64,000 nt of DNA. It comes from Cristatella mucedo (lineage: Eukaryota; Bryozoa; Phylactolaemata; Cristatellidae). Location of the stretch: the NCBI GenBank assembly GCA_009760855.2, contig WPIO01000023.1:5656001-5720000 (forward strand), read 5' to 3'. Below are positions 57,181-64,000 of the stretch, in pieces. The first letter of the stretch is position 1; each line of letters opens with the position of its first letter. Both the position numbers and the translations under genes were made by a program. The notes under the pieces are model-generated. The model saw only the letters and a list, made by a program, of their open reading frames with translations, ran no database searches and was not told the origin of the DNA.

Positions 57181-57674
57181 TGTATCTCAAGCACACTTCG
57201 CGTGGGGTTCAGTTCAGCATAATTTATCTCGAACACTCTACGCGCCGTGCAACTAAACTACGCGGCACATTTCGCGCGTCCTTAACGCTCACCCCGAGCA
57301 GGAAGGTCGTTTTCATGCCGTGTCCACGTTCATCTTTTTGGTGGCAATTATGCGCTCCGTTCGTTTCGCATATGCTGCACAGAATTACTTTCTCAAATGT
57401 TAAGCTCCTAAATATTCTTCACACTGTGAGCTCTTCTTCGTCGCCAGTAATTAAATCTGATCTAATTGCAAATGCACCCTTGTGTTATCGAGGGCAGTTT
57501 ACCACCTATTGGCTGGCTGTAGTCCCTATATAATCACGTGATTGTCGCGGTACTACATGCGCGATAGTTAGTTATTTTATTAGCTTCAGCTTGCAATGAA
57601 ACGCAATGTCATGCAAGTATGTTAGCCTAGTCTATTCCGGCCAGCATTTCTAGAGTGCATTATTCTTTCAATCT

Positions 57675-57795
57675 TCAATGTAATGTAATGTATCTCCGTC
57701 TGTAACTCCACAAAGTCATAAAGACCAGGTGGATGTTACGCAGGAGAGTTTTGTATAGCGCACTCACAGCCTAAGCGGCTTTCGGTACGCATCAA
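57675..57795 (-). mobile_element. LINE-B tail
   Basis: AATGTAATGTAATGTATCTC, CGTCTGTAACTCCACAAAGT, GGAGAGTTTTGTATAGCGCA and CACAGCCTAAGCGGCTTTCG; homology ends at GTACGCAT. Confidence 0.85.
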
Positions 57796-58001
57796 TGAAA
57801 ATACTTTGTAGAATTCCTGATTAGTAACACGGACTGGTAAACGCTACAGGCACATAGGAAAAAATAAAGTCCACTAGAGTGCCAGGGGCTGTTCATAAAA
57901 GCATATCGGTCATAACCCAATCACTGTTGCACAATTTCTGAACAAATAAACAAATAGGAACAGCGAAAAGGCTATGAGGAACAGGTAGGTTTTTAGGTTT
58001 A

Positions 58002-58136
58002 TCTCGCTACTAGATAATAATAATGTAATATATAAATAATAATAATAAGGTCTCGCTACTAGGTGATAATGTAATAAATAAATAATAATAGTAATAATTT
58101 AATAAATAATAATAATAATAAGGTCTCGCTACTCTG
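58002..58136 (+). repeat. short minisatellite with TCTCGCTACT units
   Basis: ATCTCGCTACTAG and GGTCTCGCTACT recur at about 58001, 58050 and 58122. They are separated by AATAATAATGTAATAAATAA-type sequence of variable length. Confidence 0.85.
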
Positions 58137-58925
58137 CTTTCGATCTCTCATCGTATGAGCATTAGCTACATGGGATTAGCTATAGGGGATCAACTACCTG
58201 GTCGATTGTTCGCGATTATCATTGGTCCCATATCAACTCAATAAACCCTCAAAACAAATTATTTAGTCCCCGATCACTTGGTTTATTATTGTGTGTAGGT
58301 TTCTTTTGACGGTATTTTAGCACTCAATGATGCCTACACGCCGCCGAACCCAGCAATATTCATCCGAAGTGTGGCTGAGCGTGACCGCGAGACCTTCGGA
58401 CCAATAGCTTCAAGCTCCATCTGGACACCTATCAGATTAAGAGCATTAAGTCTTGGGCGAATGCCAGTTTCTTTCCTTCGCCCATCGTAACTTTCAAAAA
58501 ATCCTGCAATTACTGTTGCTTGCACTTAGCATCGCAGGCGATCCTGCAGCTGCCCAGCTGCCCAGTGGAAGTGCTCCGGCTTTTCTGCTCACTACAGGTA
58601 CACATAGATATATAGATACACTTAGAATGAGGCTGAATTGAATGCGCTAACCTTTACTTTTATCTTACTTTTAGAGACACGCGCTTGCTCGTTGGATAAA
58701 ATTGATGGCTGACCACACAGGCAATAGGCTCGACTAACGGTTGATCAGAGGTCGACCGGTTCCGCTGATTCGTCTAATTTCCTGTCTGCACGGAACAGCG
58801 GGTGGCTGCTCACTGTTGCCGAACAATGTTGTCGGCGATGAGAATCCTCTTGCAGCGAGACAGCCGATCCCGTAAGCAGTGAGTCCTGTTTGAGTTACCG
58901 CCTCTCATGTGTTCCTCCACCTGTT
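58137..58925. other. no recognised feature
   Basis: No repeat family or exon was recognised in this stretch. Confidence 0.3.
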
Positions 58926-58929
58926 TGCG

Positions 58930-59440
58930 CCTCACTTCATCCGCCCCACACACATACAGGTTTGGCTCGAGCCTTATATCAGATCAATTCCCCACTGGGC
59001 CAAGCATCGCGTGCCACCCACTTTTCTGAATCTAGTCACTCATCTATACCTCGTACGAACCTCAAATCTTTTATTGAAGACCGTGCCTTTAGTTCGTATT
59101 TTCCCGAAGCCTGGAACTCCGACTTCCGACTGGCGTCACGACATCCCCCGACTTCTTAAAAAGAAGCTAAACGCATCTATTTATCACAGCATTTAGTGGG
59201 CCAATGTGATTCGTCCTTTGTGTGCCAATGCGGGCTGACGCTGTGTATGCTGCCACTAACCATATTTGCATGCTGACCCTGTGCGTGTCACCTTTAACCA
59301 ATTTGGGCTTGTTGTCATTGAGCATGCTACCATTAAACATTCGATTGTGCTTTCTTAACAGCAAATATAAAGTGCCTAGAAAGAGATTAAGCTCTCTGAT
59401 GGTGATATATAAATGCATTATTATTAGTATTAATAGTACC
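58930..59440 (+). mobile_element. LINE-A C-terminus and 3' end, 5'-truncated
   Basis: GGCCAAGCATCGCGTGCCAC, CTGAATCTAGTCACTCATCT, GACCGTGCCTTTAGTTCGTA, TTATCACAGCATTTAGTGGG, GCATGCTGACCCTGTGCGTG, CTAGAAAGAGATTAAGCTCT and ATTATTATTAG, in the correct order. Confidence 0.85.
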
Positions 59441-59446
59441 TATATC

Positions 59447-59522
59447 ATGGTATATATATATATATCATGGTGTATATATATATATATATCATGGTATATA
59501 TATATATATATATATATATCAC
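59447..59522. repeat. (TA)n microsatellite with ATCATGG spacers
   Basis: Three TA runs separated by ATCATGGT, directly after the LINE-A tail. Confidence 0.9.
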
Positions 59523-60712
59523 ATTACTTGTAAGCACATGCTGCTTCTGCACACTGACTCGTGTATACAGACATACAGACCTATATATTAATTGGCTAAA
59601 AAATTCACGTACCCCAGGGACTAAAGGCAGAAACACAAGCATTGCAAGCTTTAAAAAATCAAGAGCGAACGATTCAGCCAGAAAGTAGGATTAATATGAG
59701 GAACCAAATTAAGATCTATTTATTACCCCAAGTTTCATGGTTCGAAATAATTCGAGACAATTCGAGGAATCGATGATGCAGAAAGAGCGAGAAACCCATC
59801 AATACATTTCTGATAAAGAAGAGTAATGTAACTTTATAAACTACCATATAACTCTTATAATATTTCTGAGACGCAAAATCTATGGCAATTTGCGAGTACT
59901 AAAAAATGTCCGTTGTTGATTACAAGCAGGAAGTTGTATTAAGCACGCGCATTTCCGCACCGAATACGTGGATCATTATGCGGGACACTGCTAAAAGATT
60001 ATCTTGAAATATTTTTGTATTATTATCTTTTTTAATTGATTGTTATTTGTATAGACCCAATGTATTATTAATAATCATGTCTGTTCTAAGGCTGCAAATT
60101 TTCAAAATAGCTTGTTTCAAGCTATTGAGAAACTTTTGAACATTACCCGACGGAGTTATTGGAAAGGAACTTTTGAGAGAGGAGATACTTGGCGCATGCA
60201 GTAAATGTTAATTCGTGGTGCTGTGACAGAGCTGCCAAATAACGTCCATCAAAAACTGCGTTCATATTTTCAGAGTGAATTTGCTTCAGAAACTGCAAAA
60301 AAATCTCACGTTTCTTGTTTTTTCTCTCACTTGGATTGTGAAGACACTCGTTCTCAATTTCTGAGATTGATAAGCTTAATATTTATTGCAGCGTGTGGTT
60401 TCTAGAGATAAGTTGCCACCGATAGGCACCAGGTTTTGATTATTAAATTCAAGTTCATACAATTTCATACAGTTCATAAATTTAAGTTCATATATTTCGC
60501 TACTACAGAACATAGCAAGAGTTAGACGGGTATAACTGTGCTGTCATTATACGACACCGTCCAGCACCCGAAAGTAGCCAGTTTGGCCCAAGCCAAATTC
60601 CGTTTCAGTCAGTCCGGGGCTCCTAAGACTTTCAACAAGCCAAAGTTGCTGTCCAAACGTGAATGATGTCAGAAGAAGATGATGTCCATACCAGCACAAA
60701 TGCGCGCACATG
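59523..60712. other. no recognised feature
   Basis: AT-rich sequence with no gene or repeat family recognised. CATACAATTTCATACAGTTCAT-type short repeats lie near 60455-60490. Confidence 0.3.
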
Positions 60713-60765
<53 letters not shown>

Positions 60766-60800
60766 GCGCGCGCTCGCGAGCACGCAGGCACGAACGCACA
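60713..60800. repeat. (CA)n then (CG)n microsatellite
   Basis: About 50 bp of pure CA is followed by CGCGCGCGCGCTCGCG and more CACA; nearly perfect purine-pyrimidine alternation. Confidence 0.95.
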
Positions 60801-61640
60801 CACACACGAGAGTGCGAGTGCACTCGCGCATGCGCCGATCGATAACTTACTCTCATCACGTGCCGGAAGCTAGGGCACCGAAATTGGAGCACGCTCGGGC
60901 ATGCATTCTGAAAAGCATCCATGAATCGAAAGATGTGCAACGACTCATTCGTCTCCGTACAAACTAATATTTGGGCCCAGGACAGCTCGAATCCCTTGTA
61001 ATGCAACGTTGGCGAGACTACATCGCTCAGACTGCTCAGATATTCCATCAGCCACAGTGGCTAGCTGCGATTAATCCATAAATCGTATCCAACTAGCGTA
61101 TGACACAGTAGCCAGAAATTTGTAACTGCAACCAACTAGGCAAAAGATTGAACAAACCAGGACAGTTTGATGTGTGCTTTTTCAAGAGGGGGAGACAGTA
61201 TGGCTGCGGAACTGGGGAAAATCACCTGGTCTCAGCGTCAAACTTCAGCCTCACTGGCGAGGCCTGTAGGTCGTTAAACGCACGGTCAGTGACATTTAAT
61301 ATCTAATCAGATATGGTAGGCCGAGACCTTTCTTTGTACACTGTGACCATCTGTATAGCTGTATTACGGAAACAGCTGACTGATGAGGGCCACACACTTC
61401 TGGATATTCAGGATAAGAGCGATGACGAGCCGCAACCAGCGGCCACAAAGGATCGTTCGGAGGCTACAGATGCTTTGCCAGGCATTGCAGCTGCTGTGCT
61501 ATCTGAAACTGGCTCCTCCAGCTGTTGACTCGACAGCGAACGACAGCCTATCGACATATGCTAAAGTTGTTCTGAAACAATTGAGCAGTGATGTATTGAA
61601 CCAATGCGATCCTCGTCCAACAGTACAACAACACTATCTA
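60801..61640. other. no recognised feature
   Basis: Short open frames only, with no recognisable domain. Confidence 0.3.
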
Positions 61641-61644
61641 TTTA

Positions 61645-61785
61645 TGCTCTCTTAAAGCCTGGAATTCACTGCCAACGCATTTCAGAATGTCCCAAGACGT
61701 GAAGATGTTAAGAAAAAGCTTAAAACGCACTTTTTATTACAGCATTCAGTGAGTCTTTGTGATTAAGCCTTCGTGTTCACATGTA
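61645..61785 (+). mobile_element. LINE-A C-terminus, left part
   Basis: AAAGCCTGGAATTCACTGCC, AAGAAAAAGCTTAAAACGCA and TTACAGCATTCAGTGAGTCT match the LINE-A C-terminus and 3' UTR. It is then broken by AT repeats and a SINE-2, and its tail reappears at 62095. Confidence 0.7.
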
Positions 61786-61822
<37 letters not shown>

Positions 61823-61836
61823 ATATATATTATCGA

Positions 61837-61872
<36 letters not shown>

Positions 61873-61920
61873 ATATATATATATATATATAATCTATATA
61901 TATATATATATATATATATA
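61783..61920. repeat. (TA)n microsatellite
   Basis: TA tracts with a few phase breaks (TATTAT, ATCGAAT, AATCT). Confidence 0.95.
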
Positions 61921-62062
61921 ATTCATTTGTATCGCGCCCTAAGAGAACTTAATCTCTATTCAGGCGCTTCACATATGCCACGGGGCTCAAGCCCACAACC
62001 TCGGCCAGACCTCGGTCCCCGGGGAGAGCACCTTAATCACTGGACCAAACCCTGCTCACCTG
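61915..62062 (-). mobile_element. SINE-2 copy, well kept
   Basis: ATTCATTTGTATCGCGCCCT, AGAGAACTTAATCTCTATTC, GGCGCTTCACATATGCCACG, GGGCTCAAGCCCACAACCTC and CACCTTAATCACTGGACCAA. Best copy for the LINE-like tail. Confidence 0.82.
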
Positions 62063-62094
62063 CTCGTTCCTGCTGCTTGGTGTGCCTGCTGCTT

Positions 62095-62151
62095 GCGGAT
62101 GATACCACTAAATATTTGGTACTGCTTTATTCGCAGCATATGTAAGGTGCC

Positions 62152-62227
<76 letters not shown>

Positions 62228-62275
62228 CAGCTCTGAGGGCGCTATAAAAATGTATTATTATTATTGTTGTTATTA
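62095..62275 (+). mobile_element. LINE-A tail with (AG)n expansion inside its stem
   Basis: TTCGCAGCATATGTAAGGTG then CCTAG is followed by about 70 bp of pure AG (62154-62225). ATTCAGCTCTGAGGGCGCTA and (ATT)n then follow. In other copies the AG block is only AAAGAGA. Confidence 0.8.
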
Positions 62276-64000
62276 GGTCATGAGCTGTCAAACCTCCAGT
62301 ATAGCTGAGTCACTGTGCAACGGACGGTTTCCTAATCTTTAGGGAAAAAGCAGAGGAAAGTTATGATACAACATCGGGGTACACCAAGGGGGAGTCAAGG
62401 CTGGAGTGATTCCCGTGTTATTTTAATAAAGGCTTGGGCGTACTATGCGGTCTTCTATTACATTAGCCTTGCCACAAAACAGGAGAGTGGTCACAAGGCT
62501 AGCATCCGGCTTCGCAGATTGTGGGTTCAACTTTTTCTTTCTTTCCCACAAAAACACTGATCAGGACGCATAAGCATTCGGCGTTCAAAGACTTGCCCTA
62601 AATGCTTCAATAGAGGTGTAGCCTATGAGCGTTAGCCATTTTTCTTTTGGCCGCTGATCTTACGCGACACAACCCTGGTTTTGATTGGTCGGCTGGTCTA
62701 ACACTGAGCCAAAAAGTAGAAACAGAGTCTCCTTCATGAGAGTCTGCCGAATTGGCTCCTCCCTCAAAATGTGTTGAAGTATGGTCATGTTGTACCCCAA
62801 ACTAGAGGAAAATTGTTTACAATCTGTTCTAATTTAGGAGGAAAGTCGCTCGTTTAAACGCAGATCGAAACTGATTGATTTTTCTACGTTTACCATTCTT
62901 ATAAGCATCTACAGCAGCTCAGATCAAAAGGTTCGGCCGCAATTACTAACTAACTGGTAGACTATCCTATAGTCAAGATTGCCCCGGTCATACTATTAAT
63001 TGTTATCTATTCTACTGAGAAGTAATCTCTGCATCGTTTTAATACGCAATTAACTAGCATGCTGATCAAAAGCCTGCTTCTCACTTTTTCATAATTCAGT
63101 TCAAAACATTCAGTGTTTAATTTCAGCAACGAGTATACATTTTGTAGCAGCATATGCAAAGTAGTTAATTGCCTCACCTGTTTTTCATTTGACATGACAC
63201 TCACGATATCAGTGTCGTCGAAGTAGTTCTACAAATCTCAAATCTAGTGAATTACGTTTACTGATGAATGGACGGACTCACTGACTGACGTCACAATCTA
63301 AATTATCTAGGTTGATTATTACTAATTAGAAAGGCTGAGTCAGTAATTTTGCCCGAAAGTGTAAAAGTGGCTGCAAGCACCGTGCACGCGTCTGGTTCTT
63401 GTCCGTTTGTCCGCGTGACGAAAACAGTGGCTTGCTTATACTGTGCCGCCATTGCCGCTGTGGAGCTTGGTATATACTGATTGCTTCGATAACGTAATTT
63501 TAAAAACTTCTGATACATTAGACCGCTGCTCTGATGCTGGTCAAGATGAATTGCTAGTTGGTGATAGTGCACTTCTCACTAGTTCCACGGATATTCCTTT
63601 ACAAAGCAAAACCAAAAGTCAATAAGTCCAGTTAATGCTTGAGTCCTATCGGGACTTGAGGGCATGAGGAAGCTAAAGCTGCTGCAGTTTAGCGAAATAA
63701 GCCTAAGGTTAGGCCTCGTTGTTCACAATCTTTCTGCGACGTACCATTGCGGATAATTTCAAGGTTTGGTGCATATTTGACTCATACGTTATGTATCTAT
63801 CAACATGTACTGAATTCTTACCGGCTGCCCGCAAAAGTGGGCGGCTGCCCACAAAGTGAACTGAGGTCGACACAGCGATTGAAACCAGATCGAAACTAAC
63901 TCATCGCATGAAACTATGCAAACGTTGATAGTTGTAAGGATATTTTAGCCCTTGATAGTTGTAAGGATATTCTAGAAGCCACTCGTCGTGAGGTGGGTGC
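62276..64000. other. no recognised gene
   Basis: A possible decayed tRNA-like SINE lies near 62480-62560 (GATTGTGGGTTCAACTT). Otherwise only short frames without recognisable domains. Confidence 0.3.

Noticed and set aside
58002-58136. CRISPR-like regularly spaced repeats
   Set aside because: Only three short units, spacers are low-complexity AAT, and the genome is eukaryotic.

Overview
This is a window of animal (metazoan) nuclear DNA. Two conserved eukaryotic genes are split by GT-AG introns, and the rest is filled with long microsatellites, tRNA-derived SINEs and decayed non-LTR retrotransposons. The phylum cannot be read from the sequence. The protein matches are to broadly conserved eukaryotic families, and the L2/CR1-like LINEs with SINEs fit an invertebrate metazoan with a repeat-rich genome. 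Nothing looks bacterial or plasmid-derived.

Genes. (1) 4499-~19000, plus strand: a homologue of IMPACT/YIH1 (RWD domain plus UPF0029/IMPACT domain), the inhibitor of GCN2 activation. Exons are recognised at 4499-4551, 10218-10280, 10559-10644, 17376-17470, 17887-18045 and 18612-18749. There are weaker candidates at 12882-~13043 and 18873-18998. The N-terminal exon(s) of the RWD domain were not found and may lie left of the window. (2) 26793-44704, plus strand: a complete 8-exon PSMD6 (Rpn7) gene for a lid subunit of the 26S proteasome. The exons join in frame to 389 codons plus stop. Introns 3 (4.6 kb) and 4 (9.5 kb) are enlarged by transposons, and intron 2 appears to use a GC donor. The two genes serve separate parts of protein homeostasis (translational stress control and degradation) and show no sign of being co-regulated as a unit.

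Repeats. LINE-A is an L2/CR1-like non-LTR element whose 3' end carries a conserved stem-loop followed by an (ATT)n tail. It occurs about 20 times, mostly 5'-truncated, and one copy (28132-29696) keeps a 431-codon open RT frame. LINE-B is a second L2-like family with an (ATTACA)-type tail and about nine copies. SINE-1 (tRNA-like) occurs about seven times. SINE-2 (tRNA-like head with a LINE-A-like tail) occurs about six times. There is also a hAT MITE with target duplication, two Tigger/pogo-like MITEs, a Tc1/mariner transposase remnant and many (AG)n, (AC)n and (AT)n tracts.

Layout. 1-4.4 kb is decayed LINE-A. 4.5-19 kb is the IMPACT homologue with its repeats. 19-26.7 kb is LINE-B, LINE and SINE remnants. 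26.8-44.8 kb is PSMD6. 45-64 kb has no recognised gene; it holds LINE and SINE remnants, a repeat-poor stretch at 46.2-49.8 kb, a CpG-rich patch near 57.0 kb and many microsatellites. The most notable structural observations are an interleaved pair of inverted repeats in PSMD6 intron 4, two LINE-A insertions at the same position of two LINE-B copies, and a three-level nested insertion at 55.3-56.4 kb.
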